Shown here in pieces: positions 47,453-58,375 of a DNA stretch of 64,000 nt. Each line of letters begins with the position of its first letter. Position 1 is the stretch's first letter. Origin of the DNA: Engraulis encrasicolus (Eukaryota > Chordata > Actinopteri > Clupeiformes > Engraulidae); the NCBI RefSeq assembly GCF_034702125.1, contig NC_085874.1, positions 651,001 through 715,000 of the forward strand, in the 5' to 3' direction. A program made the translations under genes and the position numbers. Under the pieces are notes generated by a model. It was not told the DNA's origin. It saw only the letters and a list, made by a program, of their open reading frames with translations, and ran no database searches.

Positions 47453-48237
47453 TATCAGTCTGGCATCATGCAAAGTTGTATGTTTTCACGCCAGTGCATT
47501 CCATGTTGAGGTGTGACGCCTTTGCAAGTAAAGTTGTGCTCCTCAAGGGCACGACAAAGCACTTTGTCCTGTGACCAGGTTTGCCTCAGTTTTCCTGCTG
47601 CGTCTGCGAACTTTTTTTGCTGCAGCAAATTTCTGTTGCTAAACGCAAAAAAAGGTCTACTGTGCCCTGACCAAAACCACGCCTAACCCTAACCTGTCAG
47701 TAAAGCAACGTTTCTGCCGCTTGACTTTTGCCAACAACAGCGAAACAAGGGAAATGGCAAAATTGTGCCCAGATCAAAACCACCCCTAAACCTAACCTGT
47801 CACAGGGCGTTGTGGAGGACACATTCGCTTGGAAATTCATGATGCACAGATACGATAGATGTTTCAAGTTGGCGTGCTATTGTAGCCCCTTAATGCACGC
47901 CGTCCCTCCTGTGGCACGCTGTAATAGACATTGAAAGTTAACTACTATAGTACTACACTATGACCTCACAGGGCCTTCAGTAATACATGTCTTAAGGGGT
48001 TAACGCTCTGCCATGTTGGGGCCTATAGTGAGAAAGTACTTGGGGGGAAAGGGCTGAAGGGGATGGAGACAGGTGAGCAGTGATGGAGGTGGGCGAGCAG
48101 GGAGTCAGGCGGTGTGTGGATGGGGATATGGGGAGAGGGGACTGCACATGCAAATCAGCCAGATTGTTCTGGTTCAATGCAAGAAATGGCGATATTAATG
48201 GAAGATTTCCCAAATAAAATAAACTGAATGCTGGCAC

Positions 48238-48321
48238 ATGAGTTTGAGGCTAAGTGAATGTGTGTGTGTGGGTGTGAGTGTGTGTGTCTGCGTGAGGGGG
48301 GGTAATAAGGTGAGTGAAGGT

Positions 48322-48400
<79 letters not shown>

Positions 48401-48540
48401 GGAGGATTGGACGGATTATATTCAGGTGAGTCCAATTATAGAGTTACAATCAGACAACTGATTGGACTGATTATACTCAGGTGAGTCTAATTATAGAGTT
48501 GCAATCACAGACAACTGATTGGACTGATTCTACTCACTGG
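48238..48540. repeat. (TG)n microsatellite and 58-bp tandem repeat
   Basis: A long TG run occupies about 48324-48393. It is followed at 48411-48540 by just over two units containing CAACTGATTGGACTGATT and CAGGTGAGTC. Confidence 0.9.
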
Positions 48541-48684
48541 AGTCTGATAAACATCAACCTAATTAGATACATAAATAAATGCCCAATTGCCAGATTGTCT
48601 AGTGCTGGCAGGTGGACCAGTCTAGTATCATCAATGAAGGGTATGCAAATGCATTCCTTATTAAAATAAGGCCTGAAAATAACC

Positions 48685-49050
48685 TTAAAGGGACACTGTG
48701 CAGGAAATGGTCAAAAAAGGTACTGCAACTATGCTGCTCATTGAAACTGGGCTGCCTATTGCCAAATTCGATCTTAACATGAAAGTTTACTAAGTAATAA
48801 ACAAATATTTTCTACTATGGTCCAAGTACAGTCATTTATACAGCTAAAAATGGCTATTTCTGGAAATTCAAAATGGCAGACCATGGAGAAGATCCCCCTT
48901 TTCATGTATGAAAAGTGCAATTTTTCCAGTCATAATGAATACTTTGAATTTGATGGTGGTGGTAAGTATTCATGAAAAAGTAACATTAGTGAATGGGTAG
49001 CATGAATTCTGTAAATAAACAACTAGAAATCTCACACAGTGTCCCTTTAA
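48685..49050 (+). mobile_element. MITE, same family as 12983-13348
   Basis: Full copy with ends TTAAAGGGACACTGTGCAGG and CACACAGTGTCCCTTTAA. It is the copy in which the inverted ends are easiest to see. Confidence 0.9.
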
Positions 49051-49871
49051 GGAAAATGAAGGCCACAGCTAGCAGGTCAAGCAAGCTAACAAACAAGCTA
49101 GTTAGCAAGCCATACAGCCACCCTTACGTGTGTTCCATTGTTCGCCCTCTGTACTGTGTACCGTGTTTGAGTGCAGTGAAGTACCCTTTCCACCCTCCGC
49201 AATTCACCAGGCGAGTACATTCCGATTCCCGTTCTGTCTGATGCACTTAACGGAAATGACGGTTGGTCGCGTGTCATCCGAGTTTACCAACCGCCAATAT
49301 GCAATTCATCACGGAAGGCACTGTTCGTTATGCTGACACTTTTTAAAGTTACCCCTGCCTCTAATACACATGGCGATTGTCTTTGGAATCAAAACTATGC
49401 TGTTATCACAGAGATTCAGCCGTTTGACAGATCTGACACTCAACTACGTAACAAACATGGCAGCCGTTGAGTGCGAAAAGTGTACATTAACACCACACTT
49501 CAAAAAATGGCCGTTTTGGGGGCGTTATCCGGGTAATTTACAGTACACTTTACCGTCGCAATTAGAAATGGAACACCCTGCGTACCCAAACACAGTGCGG
49601 AAAGGGCAGACAGTACGAGTATTGGAACACACCAAACGTGACCTGCTAGCCAGGCCGGCCAGGCCAGACCAGGCCAGGCCAAGCCAGGTGAGGGCAGGCC
49701 AGCCAGCTGGACGGCCGGCCTTACAGCCAGTCAGTCAGCTAGCAACCAGTGAGCAGTACAATGCAACAGTCCCGGTTTAAATACATGTTCAAGTGAACCG
49801 TGTGACCTGAGTGACGAGGCATTTGGCAGGTGCAGGCAGTAAGTTAATCATTGCATGACAGCCCTTAGCAC
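49051..49871. other. No gene seen
   Basis: The 136-codon frame at 49370-49780 lacks recognisable motifs and ends in an AGGCCAGGCC-like low-complexity stretch, so I do not call it. Confidence 0.5.
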
Positions 49872-50282
49872 TAGGGCTGGGTATCGCAGCCATGTTCCTG
49901 TATCGATTCGATTCCGATTCTTAGGGCTTTGAATCGATTAATCACGATTCAATTCGATTCGATTCGATTCATTCCAAATCGATTCAATCCGTTCCCTTCT
50001 TGGTGTCAGGATTTCCCCCAAAAGATGCTGTTGCCTATTTTTATATAAAAATGTCAAAAGGCTGTGGCTTGACAGTGTTAACAGATTGCTAATTTGTAAT
50101 AAGTAGGCCTAGGCCTAATTGACTAATACCTATTGGGTATTTTCCATAGACCTAAGTTAAACAAAAAGAACAAAAAGAAGAACAAACAAAAAAAAACGAT
50201 TTTGTGCCCTGTGAATTGATTATGTAAATTTTAAATGAAATCGATCGATTATCGATTGAATCGATTATTTCACCCAGCCCTA
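49872..50282. mobile_element. hAT-like MITE with 8-bp target duplication
   Basis: Ends TAGGGCTGGGTATCG and CACCCAGCCCTA, flanked on both sides by CTTAGCAC (49864-49871 and 50283-50290). The interior carries repeated ATTCGATTCG and ATCGATT motifs. Confidence 0.95.
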
Positions 50283-50781
50283 CTTAGCACTCAGGTGAGG
50301 TCAGGAATTGATTGACAGATTGATTTGGATGGGGTAGAATGACTGGGCTACTTCTAAGAGACTGAATCAAGGGATTACTGTCCCAGGTAGAAACTATGCT
50401 GGCCTATAGGTATATTTTACACATTAAATGAGGCTAAACTGTAGGCTGTTACCGGAGAAATATATACGTTTCCGTGAATTACTGCAAATGTGCAAACTGT
50501 TGCCATATGCAGTCCTTAACTGTTGCACAGTTTATTCAGTTGCCAGCTTCACTGTTGTCAAATCTACAACGTGGAAGCACCTGGAGCCAAGCAGACAGGT
50601 AATCTGTTTTCTGTGGAGTAATTAATATTTAATTCATTACAACCTCCATTGCTTTCTGTTGGGTAGGAGGAATGTAAAAAAGGATATTCTGAATTTTGAA
50701 AAGGTTTACTGTGTCAATTTGCCTCTCAATCGAAAACTCTGATGGCAAAGCCTCAAAGTCAAATAAGGGAAAAAATGATTA

Positions 50782-51730
50782 GGGTGACATCAGCTAAAGT
50801 GGGCCATCAGCCAAAGTGGGCCGCTTAAGGTTTCGAGGTCCCAGCGCCTATGGAAATGAGAGCCAATGTCTAAAAAGGATATTAAATTGTTGCCATGACT
50901 GTGCTTGACAAGTAACACTTAATTTGATTGGTTTTTGTTTGTTATTGTGGGAGGGGCAGTAATTCAAATGTTGTTTGCGCTAAGAAACTGCATGGTAAGT
51001 AGGTTGGCATGTCAAATCTGGCTGAATATTATAAGGATCATATAGTTATATTAAAACATGCCTACAGATTTAAAAAATGATCATGTTATGAGTCTTGCTT
51101 GTATAAAACAGATCAAATAGTGGTAGTCTGATATATTAACTTAATTTAAGAAAAAAAGGGTTTATTTTGGTGGCCCAAATGACTTTAACCCCCTATGGTA
51201 AAGTGGGCCACACGTCTTCAGCTAAAGTGGGCCGCCATTATAACCAATGGGTGTTTGCTGTTGCTTGGAGATAGCTAGCTGGAGATAGCTATGTTTGTGT
51301 ACACTTTCGAAGAGAAGATGAGGTAAGGTGGCAGGTGAAAAGAAATTAATACATATGAAAAGATAGGAGACAGAAAAAGTGAAAAAATTGGATGAACATT
51401 GTCCAGAGACATGTGGCTGTACAGCATTGTGTTATAGCATTGAAAGGAATGATGAATTATTGACTTTTTCCCTTTTTTATTTAACCGGCCCACTTAACCT
51501 GATAAGGTGGCCCACTTTGGCTGAAGCTGCCCATTCAAAAAAAGTTGTCACAACGAAAGTTTAAAGACTTATAGGGTCTAAATAATATTGTTTTATAGTA
51601 TAATTCCAACACAAAAAGATGGAATATAGTAGCTATTAATTATATATGTAAATTTAAAATGTATAGATGTTATTTTGTTATTTTCCCAAGTGATCTACCA
51701 AAAAGCGGCCCACTTTACCTTATGTCACCC
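50782..51730. mobile_element. TA-flanked MITE with seven AAAGTGGGCC motifs
   Basis: Ends GGGTGACAT and ATGTCACCC, flanked by TA. The motif AAAGTGGGCC or a close variant occurs four times on the plus strand in the left half (about 50795, 50812, 51200, 51224) and three times on the minus strand in the right half (about 51487, 51508, 51706). No coding frame. Confidence 0.85.
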
Positions 51731-51906
51731 TACGTGGAGAATTTTGCGCAGGATGAACTAGAACACATGCAGAGGGTTGTACTCTAAGTTAATACTCATT
51801 GATGGCTACTAATCAAATAGCGTGTTGACATCAAACTCTGCCTGTTACAACCAGCCTATCAGTGGTTTGACAAAATACACCTGGAACAAGTGCAATCGCA
51901 AGAGAT

Positions 51907-52138
51907 CTATGGGGAACCTAAGTCACGCCCTCTACTTCCTGGTTCATGGGGAAGAGGGAGTCAAAAAATTATTACTGGGCTTGAAAATGAGTGATTTTTG
52001 GATTTGTGGTGCATAGGTGGAGGTCCACGGTTTGGATTGGTGTCAAAAAAACACAAATTTTCAAGCCCAGTAATTATTTTTTGACTGCCTCTGCCCCATG
52101 AACCAGGAAGTAGAGGGCGTGACTTAGGTGCCCCATTG
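51907..52138. mobile_element. Foldback MITE
   Basis: Arms of about 80 bp (51907-51990 and 52057-52138) are near-perfect inverted complements, for example CTCTACTTCCTGGTTCATGG and CCATGAACCAGGAAGTAGAG. Loop about 65 bp. Confidence 0.9.
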
Positions 52139-52299
52139 GACAAAAAGAGGACTCAAAAAGCCTAAAACGACCAGAAAGAGCACCTACTTTTTGTAGTATA
52201 CACAATGTGAAGAAAAGCAGAACAGAGTTCTTTGTCTGTTGGTTCACAATTTGGTTCACTTACAGAGGATTGAGTTTGGTTCACTTATAGGGGACTCAA

Positions 52300-54103
52300 T
52301 GTAATGGAGCGCTGCTCCTTTAAGGGAGGTCTGACGCTGCGGCACACGTCACCACGCCGCTCGTAGAGGCTTATGGGAAGTCTCTTCATAAACACTGCCA
52401 GTGGCTAGTATTCGGTAAGCCTGCAAAGTTCTCCTTTGCGCGTTTCATCGCCACCGGCGAATGCTGTGGTTGCTTCTCCCCTCGCCGTCGAGAGGAGTGC
52501 GGTGTCCAGTTCAGATCTAGGAGATGTGGACCATTTCTTGTCCTCGTGAGTATGTGGACCATTTCTTGTCGCTGTTTATGTGCTAGCCAGCAGCTAGTGG
52601 CTAACTTCGCGTCTGCTGTTCTATAGGTTGTGATTCCAACTTGGCGTCTCTTACTTGGCTAGAGTGATCTCTTGCTTCTCCACTGGCAAGGACTTCGGTG
52701 GACAATACCAACGGTTACCTTGCGCATTTCCCGTCTCCTGCACGCCGGTATGTATTATAGTGGGTTAGCTTGTGCCTTTACCCAGCCCTGACTGTTTGTT
52801 TTCGTACCATGGTTGCTAACGACGGCCATTATTATGGTTTCAGCGTGTGGTCGCTACCGGCGCCTCGGCCGTGTACCTCTGTATTGGCACTCCGACTGTG
52901 AGAATCGCGCATCGGTGCACCCTCATCTCCGGGTAAGGTAACCTCTCGGCAGCAGAATCGTGTCATAGTGGGTGTCCTGCTAGCTTGGCTAACGCTCTCC
53001 TCCTCCCTCGCAGGTTGTATCCGTGTGGCCGTGGTCAGACACACCACGCGTTTAGGTGCACGAGCGGCGACTTTTAGCCCCGGTTGTGTGGTGCCTCTGG
53101 AAGCCGGGAACCCGTATCTCGGCTGCTGCTCCGGCCTCGGGAAATTGGACATTCGTGTGTGTGTGTGTGTGTGCGTTGGCGCGCTTAGTTCAGTGTGTGT
53201 GTGTGTGTGTGTGGGCGCTCGGCTCGGTGTGAGCCGGCGTGTGAGCCATTCCACAGTGTGTGTGCGTGTGTGTACGTTGGTGCGTGTGAGTGTGTGTGGG
53301 GATACCTAGGGGACTGCACTGAGCTGAGCCTCTGGGGTTGGTTTACCTCATGTTTTGGTTTTCGTTTTCTTTCGTTTGCTGTGCCTAATTTCCTTTTTTT
53401 TCATTATTTCATTCAATTATCTAATTTCTTATTTAACTGCATGTGTTAATTGGATTTTGATTTATTTTGCATGGTTTGCTATGATTTCTTGTTGTTTCTG
53501 TTTGCCGTGAATTATTTCTGTTTGTTGTGAACTATTTCTTTACTTTTTCTTTTGTTAATCCTGAGGTGTGCCATTCGCCCTACTGTGTTAGCCGTGCCAG
53601 CCCCTAGTGGCAAAGCCTGACAACCTGAGTGTAAGTTCTAAGGCCTTGGGCCTACCAGGTGTGTTGTTTATTGTGAATTAAGGAACATACTTTGGGGCAG
53701 GTGTTTACAGATCCGCGGGTGTGGTGGCAGCACACCCACCCCTGCACTTTACTGTTAACGTGAACATACTTTGGGGCAAGTGTTTATCTATCTGCGGGTG
53801 ATTGCGACAGCACACCCACCCCACTGCACTTTGTGAATTGTGAGTACCTTTTTATATTTTATTACAAAGAGTGAAAATATATTTTTATAACGCAAAGAAT
53901 AATAAAGATTTGAATTATTAATTGTCGCCACTGTCTCTGCCTCCATTGTGCACGAACTTGTGTTTGCCTGGTAATCTATTGTGCGGGTACATTGTGTGTT
54001 GGTCCGGGGTATCTGTAACTACCCCTAATTCATTTCCTCCGGGGGCTCCACCCCCGGGGGTGGCGTAGTCGAACTACTTCCTGTAACGGTCTCGCCCACT
54101 ACA
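52300..54103. mobile_element. Probable solo LTR (1804 bp)
   Basis: The stretch begins TGTAATGG, ends CCACTACA and is flanked by TCAA on both sides (52296-52299 and 54104-54107). It has an AATAAAG near 53910, two copies of a 73-bp repeat containing ACATACTTTGGGGCA, (TG)n runs at 53156-53215, and no reading frame. These features fit an LTR left by recombination. Its family is unrelated by eye to the LTR at 26628. Confidence 0.6.
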
Positions 54104-54289
54104 TCAACAAAAATGGCTGCTCATGTTGCCAAAACATTTGACATTTGGGGAGGCATGGTTTTCATAACTCTCTAGGGAGTTAAACATTAACTCTCTAGCT
54201 CTCTTAGCTCAACAACTGCGATCCAGAGGAGTGAAATAATGCTGTGTAGTCTTGCTGCAACTCCTGATGTTTAGATTTTGGCTAAAACC

Positions 54290-55870
54290 AGTCTAACTGC
54301 GCGAATAGACCAGGCGCGATGCGATTCAAGCGAGCGATACGAGCGATTGAGGAGACTAGAGTATGTCCGTACAGGCAGAAGGCAAAGCATTCAAGCATTC
54401 CCATTGGCTGTGGTCACTGACCTGTATACAGTCATTGGCCCTCATTTATCAAACTTGCGTAGAAACCATAGCAGAAATGAGCGCAGATCTCGTCGTACGA
54501 CGAAGCTCACGTGAGATTTACTAAACATGTGTGCCTCTCCAATCCCATCGTAAGAGCGAGCGGCTGTTGATAAATCCAGCGTCTGAAAACCATCGTAATT
54601 AGAATAATCACACCTTCTCTATAACGGCGGGAAGGAGACCACACCCCTGAGTTTGCGACATGGAGAGACGCAAACCGGCTAAGACATCCACGTTTCTGGT
54701 TGATTGACAGCTTGAATTTAGACTTTACGCGAGGTAGACAACAAAATAACACGTGGAAATAATCAACAGCAGTAGTCGACAGTGTTTCGGTTCTCAATAT
54801 GTAAGGGGTAGAGATTGATTTACAAATACTTACAATGAATTGTTTGATTGACTACATTAGACATAATGAAGATATTTTTTATATCTATAAATAATTTATT
54901 ATATTATATTATATAAATATTTGTTAAATATGATGATAAACCTTATTGTAAACGAGGTCAAGAAAAGGTTCCTGCGTGAAACTGGCAAACAAACAGTGCC
55001 CAAAACATTTGTTGGGGAAGGAGAGTTTTACATGTCCAGTGCGCTGTCCTTCTCGCGCACACATGCGCCCGGCCTCTCTCCTGCGCTCCAGTCCTTTGAG
55101 GATAGCCCTTTTACCACCTAAATGGACGACTATAAATTGTTATCGGACACACACGTGTCAGGTCAGGTGTGTATTCGGATAGTCGTGCGTAATGGCGAAA
55201 CTCAACCGGGAGATTATTACTGTATGTATTGATGATGTGCCGTGCGCCTTAACTCCCAGCTGTTAAAAAGAAGGGACGTCGGTCCATTGATTCCATGACT
55301 GAAGGCACATTCCAATACGCGGCTGTATATTGCATAATTATTCACACATCACGTCAAATTACAAATTAGAAGTCTCTTGCAGTTGTAGACCTATGCCAAA
55401 TTAACGCAGCGCTCCCAGGAAGGGTGCATCAATACAAACAGCTAGAAGTTGGCTTATTGCCAAAATAAACAACGTAAAAACATTTTGTAATTATGTAGGT
55501 CACATATTTATGATAATGAGTTGTTGCGCTACAACTGCTGCTCAAGTTGGTGATCATAGTCATCTCAAGTCCAACTTGAAAACGGCGTACACCGTCTGAG
55601 AGCAGTCGTAGGATTTAATCTTTCCTGCGCTTACGATGAGATTTGATAAATGCCAACTGCTCGTAAAAAAAGAACGTACGCACGACGTACGTACGATTCT
55701 TGTCGTACGCTGCTTTGATAAATGAGGGCCATTGGCTGTCGCGGCTTGCCGCCGAACCGCGTCATAGAAAGTTGAAAGGATTTCAACTTCAAACTGTCGC
55801 TCTCGTCGCGCAAATCGCTCTAGTCTCCAGAATCGCTTTTGTCGCGCGACTCAATACAAAGTCAGTTACT
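54290..55870. mobile_element. Outer inverted-repeat element split by a second MITE
   Basis: GCGATTGAGGAGACTAGAG (about 54343-54361) and CTCTAGTCTCCAGAATCGC (about 55818-55836) are inverted partners in GC-rich arms. The MITE at 54437-55730 sits between them. Ends are approximate. Confidence 0.5.
54437..55730. mobile_element. MITE with GGCCCTCATTTATCA ends, 1.29 kb
   Basis: Ends GGCCCTCATTTATCAAA and TTTGATAAATGAGGGCC, flanked by ATT (54434-54436 and 55731-55733). CGTACGAC-rich motifs sit near both ends. Same terminal family as 13355-13671; no transposase frame. Confidence 0.85.
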
Positions 55871-55940
55871 TCCGTTGCTCGCCTCGTAGGTGTATTTCTG
55901 CGGTTACTCTGATCAATCTAACTCTGACAAATTTGCGGTG

Positions 55941-56215
55941 TACATATGACACCAGTGGAAAATAAAGTCATGTACCGTTTCTTGACTACTTCATCTTCAC
56001 TTAACTGTATTTTCCAATATTTTCTTTTCAGTGAACAGTTAAGTATTTTCTACATATGACACCAGTGAAAAATAAAGTTATGTACCGTTTCTTGACTACT
56101 TCATCTTCACTTAACTGTATTTTCCAATATTTTTGTTTACAGAGAACAGTCCAGTATTTTCTACATATGACACCTGTCAAAAATAAAGTCATGTAGCTCT
56201 TTTTGACTTAATAGT
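55941..56215. repeat. 110-bp tandem repeat, about 2.5 units
   Basis: Units start at 55941, 56051 and 56162 with TACATATGACACC, followed by AAAATAAAGT and, in the first two, TGACTACTTCATCTTCACTT. Confidence 0.9.
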
Positions 56216-56759
56216 AGCTTGCCGTATTTAGTACAGAGATCAACTGTTTTACATTTTACGGTCACTGACTGTTGCAATTTGACAGTTTTTTGCCGTAATT
56301 TCAACAGGCATTTTTTACAGTGTAGAGGCAAGTGGTAGTCATGTAAGAAAACAGATGGGTTTGGGAGACAAATTGAATTTTGCAGTGTAAATTCAACATG
56401 TAGAGAACAGAACCAACTAAAAGAGTGTTACATTTGACTTGTCTACTGCTCTACATGATAAATTGTCACTACAAAATGTACTGGGTATGTGGTTGGAAGA
56501 CATGCAAGCAAGGCTTGGGGGTTTCGGGGGGCAGGCTCATGAGGATGAAGCCGGGCAGGTTGGAAGCAGACAAGACAGGGAAATGGAGATGCAATGTATG
56601 CAAGCTGCCTGGGACTGAGGCAGGCAGGTAGGCAGGCAGGCAGGCAGCTTCAGGAGGTTTTGGGTTCAATGAGTTCCCAGCGGTGAGCAGGGTGTATGCA
56701 GTGTGGGGGGGAGACGTCTTTTGCATGTTTGATAAGAAGAGAAAGAACTGAAGGCAGTG

Positions 56760-57230
56760 AGGGGGGAAAGAGAGAGAGAGAGAGCACAGTGGATAGAGAA
56801 TTTTGCTGCGCAAGGATTTTAACATTTTCATGACTGCCAGAGCTGGCTCTTGGAGGCAGCACAGAAAGATAAAAGAAAGCGCTTTGAGGCCTGCCACTCC
56901 CCCCTCTCTCTTACTCTATTTTTCCCTCTTTCTAGCTCCCTTTCTCTGTCTCTTCCTCTAATTCAAATTCAAACTCAATTCTCTTTCTTTCTCTCTGCCT
57001 CTGTCTGTCTATCAGGCCTTCCACTACCCTATCTCTTTCACTCTTACTCTCTTTCTCCTTCTCCCTCGCTACCTCCCTTTCTCTATCTCTGTCTCTTCCT
57101 CTAATTCAAATTTAAACTCCTTCTCTTTCTCTCTCTGTCTCTCCCTCTCTCTCTCTCTCTTTCATGTCTCTCCCTCTCTGTCTCTTTCTCTCTGTCTTTC
57201 TCTCTCTGCACTCTTCCCAATCTCCAAGCC
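56760..57230. repeat. Purine and pyrimidine low-complexity tracts
   Basis: A short GA run (56768-56785) is followed by about 330 bp of CT-rich sequence (56898-57230). Long minus- and plus-strand frames here are by-products of composition. Confidence 0.85.
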
Positions 57231-57314
57231 CACCCCCACAACCTATTTCCCCCCAAACACTCAGCCTCCCCCTCATGCCTACTCCTCATCCAGTGCCCTG
57301 CTGTAGGTGTTCAT

Positions 57315-57677
57315 TAGCCTGGCGACGCCATCCATGTACTCCGCCCAAAGATTTTGGCTCCGCACATCGTCTGGCAAAAGCCTCGAGCTCGGTTCTCTCA
57401 GTGTTTCGCCAATCAGCAAACAGTTGAGAGTGGTGACGTAGAACTCACCCGCGAGCTCCGTTACTGATTGGTTAAGGTAACTATATTCACACTTTCGCTA
57501 TAACGTAACAGGCATGCTAATAAAGCACAATATGGATTTTAATTTGAGTTCGGAACTTTAATTAATTTAAATGATAGAGTAAGATCAGACCATCTCCCAT
57601 CATACACGGAGACGGATTCCTCATGGCTTTTGCCAGACTGATTGACGGAGTCAATAGTCGGCTATTCGCCCAGGCTA
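57315..57677. mobile_element. MITE with TAGCCTGGC ends and 9-bp target duplication
   Basis: Ends TAGCCTGGC and CCAGGCTA, flanked by GGTGTTCAT on both sides (57306-57314 and 57678-57686). The 363-bp body includes TCGTCTGGCAAAAGCC and its partner GGCTTTTGCCAGACTGA. Confidence 0.88.
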
Positions 57678-58062
57678 GGTGTTCATGCATGCTATGTAAC
57701 AGCGGTGGCCAAAAGGACTCCAGTAAATGGACTCCAGCCTAGTTCTCCATGTCTTCCGTTCCTTTGCGTCACCACCTCTGCACCTCTGAGTGGTGTGTGT
57801 GCGTGCATGTGAGTTCAAAGGTGCAGCCCCCCACCCATTTTGGTCTTGACTCGATTGTGGGGGTCATCTTCATTCAGGGAGTGTGTACTGGGAAACCCTG
57901 CAATTGGATGGTAATTTGCTGCAGGTCATTGCCACTCTGGAAATTGTATCTACCGTAAAATTTGGGATTTGAGAAGAGAAGAATTTAGAGGACTAAAGCA
58001 AGAGGTGCAGTTGCAGAGTCAGTTAGCCTATACAAGAGGAATTAATCAAAATGAAAATTTAT

Positions 58063-58226
58063 GGTCCTACCGTGGCCCAACGGTAGAGCACTGGGCTGCT
58101 ACGCCAGAAACCTGGGCTCGATTCTGGCCCAAGTCATTTGCCAATTCTTCCCCATCTCTCCCACTCAGTCATGTCTCTCTCGCACGGTACCACAAAGTTC
58201 TAAAAGACCAATAAATATTTCTCAAA
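58063..58226 (+). mobile_element. tRNA-derived SINE
   Basis: A-box-like GTGGCCCAACGGTAGAGCA and B-box-like GGGCTCGATTCTGG. The CCATCTCTCCCACTCAGTC body and A-rich tail are shared with the SINEs at 8960 and 16327. Confidence 0.8.
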
Positions 58227-58253
58227 ACAGAAAATTATTTTTTTCTCTGAGTT

Positions 58254-58255
<2 letters not shown>

Positions 58256-58285
<30 letters not shown>

Positions 58286-58295
58286 CACCCATTTT

Positions 58296-58371
<76 letters not shown>

Positions 58372-58375
58372 GTTT
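58256..58375. repeat. (TATC)n and (TG)n microsatellites
   Basis: TATC units at 58256-58286 and a TG run of about 70 bp at 58299-58372. Confidence 0.97.

Noticed and set aside
49370..49780. 136-codon plus-strand frame
   Set aside because: No motif, partly low-complexity AGGCC repeats, no splice or promoter support.
56469..56897. 142-codon minus-strand frame
   Set aside because: It runs through GA/CT-rich and GGCA-rich low-complexity sequence.
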